Below are positions 18,621-26,848 of a DNA stretch of 64,000 bases, one piece after another. The stretch is taken from positions 1 to 64,000 of the forward strand of contig JABBOY010000031.1 of assembly GCA_012927585.1 (NCBI GenBank), written 5' to 3'. The position numbers and the translations under genes were made by a program. The DNA is from Glaciimonas sp. Its GTDB lineage: Bacteria > Pseudomonadota > Gammaproteobacteria > Burkholderiales > Burkholderiaceae_D. The notes beneath the pieces were generated by a model. That model was not told the origin of the DNA. It searched no databases and was given only the letters and a program-made list of their open reading frames with translations. Positions within the stretch are counted from its first letter, which is position 1. Each line of letters begins with the position of its first letter.

Positions 18621-18668
18621 TTACAAAACAATTATTCAACCGTGTTAAATATTCAACAGGAGCATTAA

Positions 18669-19589
18669 ATGCCACAATCAATTGGACAGCAAACAGCACT
18701 TACCGATGCCGGAGCGCGTGGGCTCGCCATTGCCACCAGAACAGTGCCGCAGATGTCGCGCATCACCCCGCGCTGGTTGACCCATCTGCTGCATTGGGTT
18801 CCGCTTGAAGCCGGTATCTATCGCGTGAATCGGGTGAAGGATGCTTCCAGCGTAACCGTCGATTGCTCCGAGCGCGACGAACGCGTGTTGCCGGGAACTT
18901 TCGTTGATTACGTCGAAAATCCACGCGAATACCTGCTTAGTGCAGTTAATGCCGTGGTCGAGGTGCACACTCGCATTTCGGATTTGTACAGCAATCCGTA
19001 TAACCAGATCGCCGAGCAATTGCGGTTGACGATCGAAATCATCAAGGAGCGCCAGGAAAGCGAGTTGATCAATAATAAGGAATATGGCCTGCTGCATAGT
19101 GCTGTTCCAGGGCAGCGCATCAAAGCGCGCACCGGTGCTCCCACGCCTGATGACTTGGATGATTTGATTGCCAAGGTCTGGAAAGAGCCTGGCTTCTTTT
19201 TGGCGCATCCGCTGGCGATTGCTGCGTTTGGGCGCGAATGCACCCGTCGCGGTGTGCCGCCTCCTACCGTATCTTTGTTCGGCTCTCAGTTCCTGACATG
19301 GCGCGGCCTGCCTTTGTTCCCATGCGACAAGCTCGATATCGTGGGCGGAAAAACCAATATTCTGTTGATTCGCACCGGTGAAAGTCGTCAAGGTGTGGTC
19401 GGGCTTTTTCAGCCGAATCTGCCGGGCGGCGAGAGTAGCCCAGGGCTGGCGGTACGCTTCATGGGCATTAATCAGAAGGCTATAGCTTCCTATCTGGTTT
19501 CACTGTATTGCTCGCTGGCGGTGCTGACAGAAGATGCGATCGCAGTTCTGGAAGACGTCGAAGTGGACAAATACCATGCATACAAGTGA
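18669..19589 (+). CDS. Family 2A encapsulin shell protein (SrpI-like)
   Basis: A 306-residue protein recognised as a family 2A encapsulin, the HK97-fold shell first noted as SrpI (sulfur-regulated plasmid-encoded protein). Visible features are an N-terminal arm of about 40 residues, the YNQIAEQLRLTIEIIKERQE helix, a middle region EPGFFLAHPLAIAAFGRECT, and the C-terminal GLFQPNLPGG ... RFMGINQKAIASYLVSLYCS. No cyclic-nucleotide-binding domain is present, which excludes family 2B. About 60 copies would form a roughly 25 nm icosahedral shell (known for the family). The downstream gene starts inside its last codons and encodes the expected cargo, a cysteine desulfurase. Phage origin is possible in evolutionary terms, but no phage genes are nearby. 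Confidence 0.9.
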   Translation: MPQSIGQQTALTDAGARGLAIATRTVPQMSRITPRWLTHLLHWVPLEAGIYRVNRVKDASSVTVDCSERDERVLPGTFVDYVENPREYLLSAVNAVVEVHTRISDLYSNPYNQIAEQLRLTIEIIKERQESELINNKEYGLLHSAVPGQRIKARTGAPTPDDLDDLIAKVWKEPGFFLAHPLAIAAFGRECTRRGVPPPTVSLFGSQFLTWRGLPLFPCDKLDIVGGKTNILLIRTGESRQGVVGLFQPNLPGGESSPGLAVRFMGINQKAIASYLVSLYCSLAVLTEDAIAVLEDVEVDKYHAYK

Positions 19590-21489
19590 GCTTTCAGACG
19601 CAGGCTTGCCGGATGTCGACATACTGACACGCATGGTAAACCAGTTGTTTTCAGCGCTGCCGTCGTCGGCATCCGGGGAGCTGCCGAGCGCCGCTCTGCC
19701 GGGGGTGCAAGCTCCGGTGGGATTGTTGCCCGGTGGATTTCCTGCCGGAGCGCCTGATGCGCCGATATCGGCAACTCTGGCCGTGCCTGAATCTTTCGGA
19801 TCTGGCTTGCCTTTGAGCGAAGCCGCGCCGCAGGGTTTTGGTTTGCCGACTGAAGCGCAATTGCAGGAACGAATCGCGCCCCGCGCAGCGCTGCAACAAA
19901 CTGCACCACTGACGGCAGGCGCTGCATTATTTTATTTTTTGGAGCCGGAACGCGTGGCGGAGCAAGCTGTGTCTTCGGTTGTACAGTCGAAATTTTCAGG
20001 TTTCCCGTCGCCGGTACCGAACCCATTAGCAGTAGTGCCAAGTTCGCACGGGTCCGATTTTCTCAAGGTTGGCGCCGCTCCGGCGGGTTTTGGTTTGCCG
20101 AGCGATTCGGAATTGCTGGCGTTACTCACGCCAAGCCAGTTTGGCATGTCAGCAGCACCGCAACGTAGCGGCAATGCGCCGTTCTACTTCTTGCGCCAGC
20201 CGGGAGTGCAAGTTCCTGGTTGGCCGGCATCTGGCTTGCAGTCCGGTACCGGCGCGGCTGCGTTCGACATCAACTTGGTGCGACGCGATTTTCCGATCCT
20301 GCAAGAGCGGGTCAATGGCCGGCAACTGGTGTGGTTGGATAATGCCGCAACCACGCAAAAGCCGAATTGCGTAATTGAACGCTTGAAATATTTTTACCAG
20401 CACGAAAACTCCAACATTCATCGTGCAGCGCATGAATTGGCCGCACGCGCCACCGATGCATATGAAGGTGCGCGCGAGAAAGTGCGCGGCTTTCTTAACG
20501 CCGCTTCAGCGAATGAAATTGTATTCGTGCGCGGCGCTACCGAAGCCATTAACCTTGTTGCCCAAAGCTGGGGCCGCCAGTACCTTGGCAAGGACGATGA
20601 GATCATCATTAGTTGGCTTGAACATCACGCCAATATCGTGCCGTGGCAGCAGTTGTGCGCGGAAAAAGGCGCGAAGTTAAAAGTGATTCCGGTCGATGAT
20701 AATGGCCAGATAGTGCTGGATGAATATGCGAAGCTATTAAGTCCGAAGACCAGGCTGGTGTCGTTTACCCAAGTCTCCAATGCTCTCGGCACCATCACGC
20801 CGGCCAAGAAAATTATCGATATGGCGCATGACGTCGGTGCCAAAGTGTTGGTCGATGGTGCGCAGGCGGTATCGCATCTGCGTGCCGATGTGCAATATCT
20901 GGATTGCGATTGGTACGCATTCTCGGGCCACAAGGTATTCGGGCCGACCGGCATTGGCGTGTTGTATGGCAAGGAAGCGTTGCTCAATGAGACGCAGCCG
21001 TGGCAGGGGGGCGGCAATATGATCAAGGATGTGACCTTTGAACATACCCAGTATCACCAGGCACCCGGACGTTTTGAGGCAGGCACCGGCAATATCGCCG
21101 ATGCCGTGGGCCTTGGCGCTGCGATCGATTATGTCAACTGTATCGGCATCGACGCCATCAACCAGTATGAACATCAGTTGCTGCTGTATGCCACGGGTCT
21201 GCTTAAAACCATTCCTGGATTGCGGCTGATCGGCACTGCGCCCGACAAGGCCAGCGTACTGTCGTTCGTGCTGGAGGGCTTCAAGACTGAGGAAGTCGGC
21301 GCGGCATTAAGTCGTGATGGAATCGCGGTGCGTTCTGGTCACCATTGCGCGCAACCGATTCTGCGTCGCTTCGGGGTGGAAAGCAGCGTGCGGCCGTCGC
21401 TGGCGTTTTACAATAATTGTGCGGATGTCGATGCACTGGTTTCCTCCGTGCGCCGTATCAAAAGTGGGCGCAATTCGGCTCCGCATTAG
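19576..21489 (+). CDS. Encapsulated cysteine desulfurase with disordered N-terminal loading domain
   Basis: A 637-residue PLP enzyme that takes sulfur from cysteine, giving alanine and a persulfide. Residues 1-230 are rich in Ala, Pro, Gly and Leu and probably disordered; in family 2A systems such an extension drives loading into the shell. It holds two similar segments (84-124 and 168-210), each starting with AP-x-GFGLP and ending with FYFL. Residues 231-637 form a SufS-type class V aminotransferase domain with WLDNAATTQKP, PLP-lysine Lys453 (FSGHKVFGPTG) and catalytic Cys591 (RSGHHCAQP). The start at 19576 overlaps the encapsulin stop by 14 bases, pointing to coupled translation. Confidence 0.93.
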   Translation: MHTSELSDAGLPDVDILTRMVNQLFSALPSSASGELPSAALPGVQAPVGLLPGGFPAGAPDAPISATLAVPESFGSGLPLSEAAPQGFGLPTEAQLQERIAPRAALQQTAPLTAGAALFYFLEPERVAEQAVSSVVQSKFSGFPSPVPNPLAVVPSSHGSDFLKVGAAPAGFGLPSDSELLALLTPSQFGMSAAPQRSGNAPFYFLRQPGVQVPGWPASGLQSGTGAAAFDINLVRRDFPILQERVNGRQLVWLDNAATTQKPNCVIERLKYFYQHENSNIHRAAHELAARATDAYEGAREKVRGFLNAASANEIVFVRGATEAINLVAQSWGRQYLGKDDEIIISWLEHHANIVPWQQLCAEKGAKLKVIPVDDNGQIVLDEYAKLLSPKTRLVSFTQVSNALGTITPAKKIIDMAHDVGAKVLVDGAQAVSHLRADVQYLDCDWYAFSGHKVFGPTGIGVLYGKEALLNETQPWQGGGNMIKDVTFEHTQYHQAPGRFEAGTGNIADAVGLGAAIDYVNCIGIDAINQYEHQLLLYATGLLKTIPGLRLIGTAPDKASVLSFVLEGFKTEEVGAALSRDGIAVRSGHHCAQPILRRFGVESSVRPSLAFYNNCADVDALVSSVRRIKSGRNSAPH

Positions 21490-21499
21490 TGCGTCAATT

Positions 21500-21537
21500 A
21501 CTGACGGTCAATTGCCGGCAACGCGGTTGACGTCAGT
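21500..21537 (+). terminator. Hairpin after the desulfurase gene
   Basis: ACTGACGGTCAA (21500-21511) pairs with TTGACGTCAGT (21527-21537) with one bulged base and a 15-base loop. There is no immediate T-tract (the next T-rich run begins about 15 bases later), so it is a candidate transcript end or stabilising hairpin rather than a textbook terminator. Confidence 0.45.
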
Positions 21538-21675
21538 GTCTTAATCTCTCCACTTTTTACCAAAATCTTTATTCGCATATTGTTGTGCGATTTTATTCGT
21601 TCCGGTTGTGGTATGGCCGGTGCTACGCTGAACGGACTGAATCATATCCGTTTCGCATACGCTCCGGTCAAACCT

Positions 21676-22317
21676 ATGTCACAGCTTTCATCTAATACAA
21701 ATTTACACGCAATAGCCCAGGCCGCCACTTTTGTCGAGCTGCAGTCGGGAGACCAGGATAGCGATATTGCACATCTGGTCGCAGTTAATTTGGCGCGGCT
21801 TCGTTCGCTACGCCATCTATCGCTTGATGCACTGGCCCGCATATCTGGCGTCAGCCGCGCGATGCTGGCGCAAATCGAATCTGGCCGCAGCGTGCCGTCG
21901 ATTCGGGTCTTGTGCCGTATCGCCTCCGCATTACAAGTTTCGGTGCCAGCCTTCCTGCGCGACTTCGCCATGAACGGCATGGAACTACTGCCTGCGCATG
22001 CATCAAAGCGACTGGTGAGCGCCAACGGCAGATTTTCCAGCAGAAGTTTGCTTCCTGCCCAGCGACAGCAGCGTGTCGAATTTCACGAAATCCGTTTGCA
22101 GCCCGGTTCTATCGAATGTCTGAATTCGCTTTTGCCGGGTACTTTCAGAAATCTGGTGGTGTCGCAAGGCATGCTGGAAGTTCGGGCCAACGAGCAGACC
22201 CAGTTGCTGGGTCCTGGCGATGCGATTTTTTTTGACGCCGATCAAGCGCATAGCTATCGCAATCCGGGTGATACCGAAGGATTGGCATATGTAGTGACGC
22301 ATCATCCTGAAGCGTGA
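21676..22317 (+). CDS. XRE-family regulator with C-terminal cupin domain
   Basis: This 213-residue protein has a helix-turn-helix at residues 30-85 (LARLRSLRHLSLDALARISG then VSRAMLAQIESGRSVPSIRV) and a C-terminal cupin domain (LLGPGDAIFFDADQAHSYRN). Such regulators often sense a small sulfur or amino-acid metabolite through the cupin. The ATG at 21676 gives the family-like N-terminus; earlier in-frame starts at 21613 or 21580 cannot be excluded. It lies about 190 bases after the encapsulin operon and upstream of decayed sulfonate genes and the thiol dioxygenase, so it may regulate any of these. No binding site was identified. Confidence 0.85.
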   Translation: MSQLSSNTNLHAIAQAATFVELQSGDQDSDIAHLVAVNLARLRSLRHLSLDALARISGVSRAMLAQIESGRSVPSIRVLCRIASALQVSVPAFLRDFAMNGMELLPAHASKRLVSANGRFSSRSLLPAQRQQRVEFHEIRLQPGSIECLNSLLPGTFRNLVVSQGMLEVRANEQTQLLGPGDAIFFDADQAHSYRNPGDTEGLAYVVTHHPEA

Positions 22318-22360
22318 AATCCATAACTTGCCAATCCACCAGTTTTTTTGGAGAACACAA

Positions 22361-22528
22361 TGACCGACTCAAAACTGTGCGCACCGGACGGTCGGCCCGA
22401 TTGACGAGCGGGCCCGCAAGGATGCGCAGGAAACCGCCGATTTCATCTTCAAGGCGGGGGTTCTGAGCGAGCGTTTCAACGCCAGGAAAATTCTCGATGC
22501 GTGGTACGCCAAAGCTTTTGCCCAATAA
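22361..22528 (+). pseudogene. Substrate-binding protein remnant fused to a short start
   Basis: GGAGAACACAATG provides a good ribosome site and start at 22361, but the frame stops after 14 codons. In another frame, 22388-22528 reads GPIDERARKDAQETADFIFK and AFAQ-stop, which looks like the C-terminal end of a sulfonate-type periplasmic binding protein (FNARKILDAW). The bulk of the gene is missing, so it is a deletion remnant of an earlier sulfonate operon that continues into 22544-22990. Confidence 0.6.
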
Positions 22529-22543
22529 TTCGGCGAGACAGGG

Positions 22544-22990
22544 ATGACGGTTCAGATTGTAGGCATGATCACGGCTACGCCGAGTGCCGAAGTGGACGTG
22601 CCGCAAGGCGAAAACCTGGTGCAGCCGGAATCTGTGCGGCAGTTTGCGCAGGCCCATGAAAACAGCGGCTTCGATCAGGTAACCCGTGAGCGGATGCGTG
22701 AGATGCGCGTCCGCAACGGCCTGGCGCTGACGGATCATGTGGCGCAAGGCGGCGTACTCGACGAACGTTTGTGGATGACCGGTGCGCGCTGGAATTCGGC
22801 AGCGCTGGTGGGTACGCCCGAACAGGTGACCGACGCGCTGGCGAAGTATTATCGATTGGGCGTAAATCCTTTCCTGATCCGCGGCTTCGACCCGCTCAAC
22901 GATGCGCTGGAATATGGACGGGAACTGATCCCGGCGATCCATCGCAAGGTGGCCGCGATCGATGCCGAAGTAGCCGCCATCGCAGCCTGA
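22544..22990 (+). pseudogene. Internally deleted SsuD-like flavin monooxygenase
   Basis: The open frame of 148 codons begins like a luciferase-like alkanesulfonate monooxygenase (VQIVGMITATPSAEVDVPQG, AHENSGFD) and then jumps to the family C-terminus (ARWNSAALVGTPEQVTDALA, IRGFDPLND). About 200 residues of the flavin-binding barrel are absent, with the junction near codon 45. The frame is preserved, so a protein may be made, but it cannot form a working monooxygenase. It follows the binding-protein remnant and precedes the thiol dioxygenase gene. Confidence 0.8.
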
Positions 22991-23023
22991 TACGATGCAT
23001 GATCACCAAACCTAAGGATTGTT

Positions 23024-23614
23024 ATGCGTACACGTTTGCGCGATTTTGTCACTGCCCTGGCCGGGCTGCTGGAGCAGCGCCCGGAGGAACCGCAGTTACT
23101 GCAGCAGGGGGCGCAATTGCTGCAGCAACTTGTTCTCCACGACGACTGGCTGCCGATTGCTTACGCGCAGCCGGATTCGCAGCGCTACCAGCAATACTTG
23201 CTGCATGCCGATTCGCTGCGGCGTTTTTCGGTAGTCAGTTTCGTCTGGGGGCCGGGTCAGCAGACGCCGGTGCATGACCATACCGTGTGGGGCTTGATCG
23301 GCATGCTGCGCGGCGCGGAAATTGCGCAAGGCTACGCGTGGCAGGAGGGCGTCTTGCGTGAGCAGGGCAGCGCGCTGCGCCTGGGGCCTGGCATGGTCGA
23401 GGCGGTGTCGCCGCGCATCGGCGATGTGCACCGGGTCAGCAATGCGTTTGACGATAGGGTGTCGATTAGCATCCATGTGTATGGCGCCAATATCGGCGAG
23501 GTGCGGCGTTCAGTGTACCTGCCCGACGGCGCCCGCAAGGACTTCATTTCAGGCTATTCCAATTTAACCCTGCCCAATATCTGGGGCCTTTCCGCAGAAG
23601 CTGTCACACCATGA
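23024..23614 (+). CDS. Cysteine dioxygenase type I / thiol dioxygenase
   Basis: A 196-residue cupin enzyme that should oxidise cysteine (or 3-mercaptopropionate) to the sulfinate using non-haem iron and O2. The metal-binding histidines are in PVHDHTVWG and GDVHRVSN, and a conserved ISIHVYGANIG follows. The start at 23024 follows AAGGATTGTT. Its stop overlaps the start of the rhodanese gene by 4 bases (ATGA), so the two are co-translated. Bacterial thiol dioxygenases divide into cysteine- and mercaptopropionate-specific types; the specificity-setting residues cannot be read reliably here. Confidence 0.88.
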   Translation: MRTRLRDFVTALAGLLEQRPEEPQLLQQGAQLLQQLVLHDDWLPIAYAQPDSQRYQQYLLHADSLRRFSVVSFVWGPGQQTPVHDHTVWGLIGMLRGAEIAQGYAWQEGVLREQGSALRLGPGMVEAVSPRIGDVHRVSNAFDDRVSISIHVYGANIGEVRRSVYLPDGARKDFISGYSNLTLPNIWGLSAEAVTP

Positions 23615-25224
23615 ACTCTCCTGTTCGCCTTGCGATACGTTCGTTCCATTCCATTCGTGAAGACCTGCTGGCGCGGCGTGAAATCGCCTTGCTCGATGTG
23701 CGCGAGGAAGCATCGCATGCGCTCGCGCATCCGCTGTTTGCCGCCAACCTGCCGCTGGGCCGGATTGAACTGGATGCATACACGCGCATTCCACGCCGCA
23801 CGACGCCGATCGTGGTCTTTGACGATGGCGACGGCCTGGCCGAGCTGGCGAGACGGCGTCTGCAGTCGCTGGGCTATACCGACATCGCATTGCTCGAAGG
23901 TGGACTAGACGGCTGGCGCGCCGCCGGCGGTGAACTGTTCCAGGATGTGAACGCGCCTAGCAAGGCATTCGGCGAACTGGTGGCGAGTCGCGCGCATACG
24001 CCGTCGCTGTCTGCACAGGAGGTCAAGGCCCTGCTCGACAGCGGTGACGATGTGGTGGTGCTGGATGCGCGTCGCTTCGATGAATACCAGAACATGAGTA
24101 TTCCCGGATCGATCAGCGTGCCGGGCGCCGAGCTGGTGCTGCGTGCCCGTGCGCTGGCGCCGCGGCCGGATACGCAGATCATAGTCAACTGCGCGGGTCG
24201 TACCCGCAGCATTATCGGCACCCAGTCGCTGCTCAACGCCGGTTTGCCCAATCGGGTGCACGCACTGCGTAACGGCACCATCGGCTGGACGCTGGCAGGG
24301 CAAACGTTGGAGCATGGACAGGCGCGCCGCTTCGGCGCGGTGGACGCCGGGTTGCGGCAGCAGGCGGCGCTGGATGCGCGTCAGGTTGCGCAACGGGCCG
24401 GCGTGAAGCGCATCAGCGTAGCCAAACTGGAGGCGCTGCGCGCGCAGCCGGATCGCACGACCTACTTGTTCGACGTGCGCACGCCGGAAGAATATGTGCT
24501 TGGGCATCTGCCTGGCTTTTTGCCGGCGCCGGGTGGGCAGCTGGTGCAGGAAACCGAGGCCAATGCGACCGTGCGCGGTGCGCGCATCGTGCTGGCCGAT
24601 GACGATGGCGTGCGTGCCAACATGACGGCGTCTTGGCTGGCGCAGATGGCTTGGGAAGTGTATGTGCTCGATGGTTTGTGCGCGACTGCTTTCAGCGAAA
24701 CCGGCAATTGGCAGCCGCAACGCTTTGACCCGCCGCAGGTCGATACGGTGAATGCCACTACCCTGTCGGCCTGGTTGCAGGAGGGTAAAACGGTGCTACT
24801 GGATTTCACCGCCAGCGCCAACTACGTCAACCGGCATATTCCGGGCGCATGGTTTGCGTTGCGCTCGCAGTTGGCAGCCGCAGTCGGTCGGCTGCCTGCG
24901 GCCGAACGCTATGTAGTTACCTGCGGCACCGGCCTGCTGGCGCGTTATGCGGTCGACGAACTGCGACTGCTGACCGGCAAACCGGTAGTGCTGCTGGAGG
25001 GCGGCACCGCCGCTTGGACGGCCGCGGGGTTGCCCTTGGAATCCGGCGCGACCGCGCTGGCTTCGCCGCGCATTGATCGTTATCGGCGGCCGTATGAAGG
25101 TACCGATAATGCAGTCGAAGCGATGCAGGCTTATCTGGACTGGGAATTCGGTCTGGTGGAGCAGTTGCGACAGGACGGCAGCCACGGTTTCTTCGTTCTG
25201 GAGCCGGCCATACCCCAACCATAA
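23611..25224 (+). CDS. Four-domain rhodanese sulfurtransferase
   Basis: A 537-residue protein built from four rhodanese-like domains at about 10-110, 132-230, 268-362 and 383-478. Domains 2 and 4 carry an active-site cysteine (Cys194 in NCAGRTRS and Cys438 in TCGTGLLARY). Domains 1 and 3 have Asp at the equivalent place (VVFDDGDG and VLADDDG), so they are probably inactive structural repeats. The C-terminal 60 residues are an additional helix-rich tail. It would move persulfide sulfur between carriers. It is coupled to the thiol dioxygenase gene and lies 2 kb from the encapsulated desulfurase operon, fitting a cysteine-sulfur handling role. The same two-gene pair is common in proteobacteria. 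Confidence 0.9.
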   Translation: MNSPVRLAIRSFHSIREDLLARREIALLDVREEASHALAHPLFAANLPLGRIELDAYTRIPRRTTPIVVFDDGDGLAELARRRLQSLGYTDIALLEGGLDGWRAAGGELFQDVNAPSKAFGELVASRAHTPSLSAQEVKALLDSGDDVVVLDARRFDEYQNMSIPGSISVPGAELVLRARALAPRPDTQIIVNCAGRTRSIIGTQSLLNAGLPNRVHALRNGTIGWTLAGQTLEHGQARRFGAVDAGLRQQAALDARQVAQRAGVKRISVAKLEALRAQPDRTTYLFDVRTPEEYVLGHLPGFLPAPGGQLVQETEANATVRGARIVLADDDGVRANMTASWLAQMAWEVYVLDGLCATAFSETGNWQPQRFDPPQVDTVNATTLSAWLQEGKTVLLDFTASANYVNRHIPGAWFALRSQLAAAVGRLPAAERYVVTCGTGLLARYAVDELRLLTGKPVVLLEGGTAAWTAAGLPLESGATALASPRIDRYRRPYEGTDNAVEAMQAYLDWEFGLVEQLRQDGSHGFFVLEPAIPQP

Positions 25225-25634
25225 GAGCTTCGATTTACCTCCGAAAAAGGGGCGATGGAACTATCGAACAATCAAACAGTTGCTGATGTTGGACAGTGCA
25301 TTTTGATGAAAAACATCGTTCACGAAAGACCCAAAAAAACAGGATTGAAGCCGCAGCTTACTTATAAAAGCAAGGAGTATCATAATTTTCAGTGCATTCT
25401 ACGCATATTTTAATTGCGGTATATAAATATACCCAAGTTAGTATTTGATGCGTATCAAGCATAGGCCATACGCTGTTCGTACCCACTAAGTCGGCCCGGA
25501 AAAATGCAATCGCTGCAATCTGGCGGATAAGCGGCGATATCCGGTAAACCGATATTCAAAATCGAAAACATTCGTTCAGCTTGCTGCATGGCGCCAATAC
25601 AATCGTTTGCATTATCCCCACTTTGGAAACGACC
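25225..25634. other. Gene-free stretch of about 410 bases
   Basis: No recognisable gene. A 35-codon open frame from 25305 (MKNIVHERPKKTGLK) has no family look. The section around 25380-25450 is AT-rich and probably includes the promoter of the binding-protein gene that follows. Confidence 0.4.
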
Positions 25635-26606
25635 ATGTTCCAGTGCGCCAACCCTGTTCGTCGCATCTTTAATTCCGCACTTGCTGCATTGCTAATGGCT
25701 AGTGTCATTCCTGTTTTCGCTGAAAAAATTCCCGATACCGTGCGCATCGGCTATCAGAAATCATCGACCCTGCTCAGTATCGTCAAGACCCGCGGGACAC
25801 TGGAGCAGTTGCTTGCGCCGCTGGGCGTCAAGGTCACCTGGCATGAGTTTGCCAGCGGCTTGCCGCTGCTCGAAGCACTCAACGTCGGCGGTGTTGACTT
25901 GAGCGCGGATGTCGCGGATACAGTGCCGGTATTTGCGCAGGCTGCCGGCGCACAGTTCACTTATCTGGCTCAGGAAGCGCCGTCGCCTTCGGCGCAAGCC
26001 CTTGTTGTGTGGGCCAATTCGTCATTCAAGACCATTGCCGACTTGAAAGGCAAGAAAATCGCGGTCACCAAGGCGGCCGGCAGCCATTATTTATTGATAG
26101 CGTTGCTGAAAAAAGCAGGCATCAAGGCCAGCGACATTAACGTCGCTTATCTCTCGCCGTCAGACGGCCGCGCCGCTTTCGAACGCGGTAGCGTCGATGC
26201 ATGGGTGATCTGGGACCCTTTTCTGGCCGGCGTACAGAGCCAGTCGCACATACGGATAATTGCCGATGGCCGCAATGTGGCCGACTACCAGCGCTATTAC
26301 CTGGCGTCGACCGCGTTTGCCAACGCGCGTCCCGATGTGCTCGCTGTCGTGTTTGACGAATTGCGTAAAACCGGACGCTGGGCCAAGCAGAATCCCAAAG
26401 AAGCTGCCGCGTTACTTGCGCCGGTATGGGGGCTCGATGCGAATATCGTGGAGCTGGCGAACAGCCGCCGCAGCTACGAGGTGCGCGCGGTACTGCCCGG
26501 CGCATTGAATGAACAGCAGCGCATCGCGGATGCTTTCTTATCTGAAGGCTTCTTGCCGAAAAAAGTGGATGCAACTGCGGTCTCGCTCTGGAGCCCAGTG
26601 CAGTAG
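25635..26606 (+). CDS. Orphan sulfonate-type substrate-binding protein (SsuA-like)
   Basis: A 323-residue NitT/TauT-class binding protein with a signal peptide ending near VFAEK. Segments such as RIGYQKSSTLLSIVKTRGTL, GVDLSADVADTVPVFAQAAG and SVDAWVIWDPFLAGVQSQS are close to SsuA and to the protein at 31760. The start at 25635 is chosen because the 18 residues before it do not fit a signal peptide. No permease or ATPase is next to it: the next gene is on the other strand and unrelated. It may deliver ligand to the SsuBC channel at 28803-30483. Confidence 0.87.
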   Translation: MFQCANPVRRIFNSALAALLMASVIPVFAEKIPDTVRIGYQKSSTLLSIVKTRGTLEQLLAPLGVKVTWHEFASGLPLLEALNVGGVDLSADVADTVPVFAQAAGAQFTYLAQEAPSPSAQALVVWANSSFKTIADLKGKKIAVTKAAGSHYLLIALLKKAGIKASDINVAYLSPSDGRAAFERGSVDAWVIWDPFLAGVQSQSHIRIIADGRNVADYQRYYLASTAFANARPDVLAVVFDELRKTGRWAKQNPKEAAALLAPVWGLDANIVELANSRRSYEVRAVLPGALNEQQRIADAFLSEGFLPKKVDATAVSLWSPVQ

Positions 26607-26848
26607 CCATTTTATTCAATTTTCACTGATACCCTCACATGCTGCCAAGGTCGAGTCGGGAATCCATTGGAGGGTATTCGCAGGCTTGCCAAGCGTTCCT
26701 GTTTCACAAACGGATTGTTGCAAATCTTCAAATCTTGGCGTCCGTTATTGATCAAAAAACTGACCAGGGTTCAAACCCGGTTCTTCATGGCGGTGAGCGA
26801 CGAAGGAGCGACCCGTTGGGAGGGATTTCGTGCTCCTTACAATAGTGC

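Noticed and set aside
18669-19589. Phage major capsid protein interpretation of the shell gene
   Set aside because: Position next to a cysteine desulfurase and serine acetyltransferase and the SrpI-like sequence fit a family 2A encapsulin better, and no phage genes are nearby.
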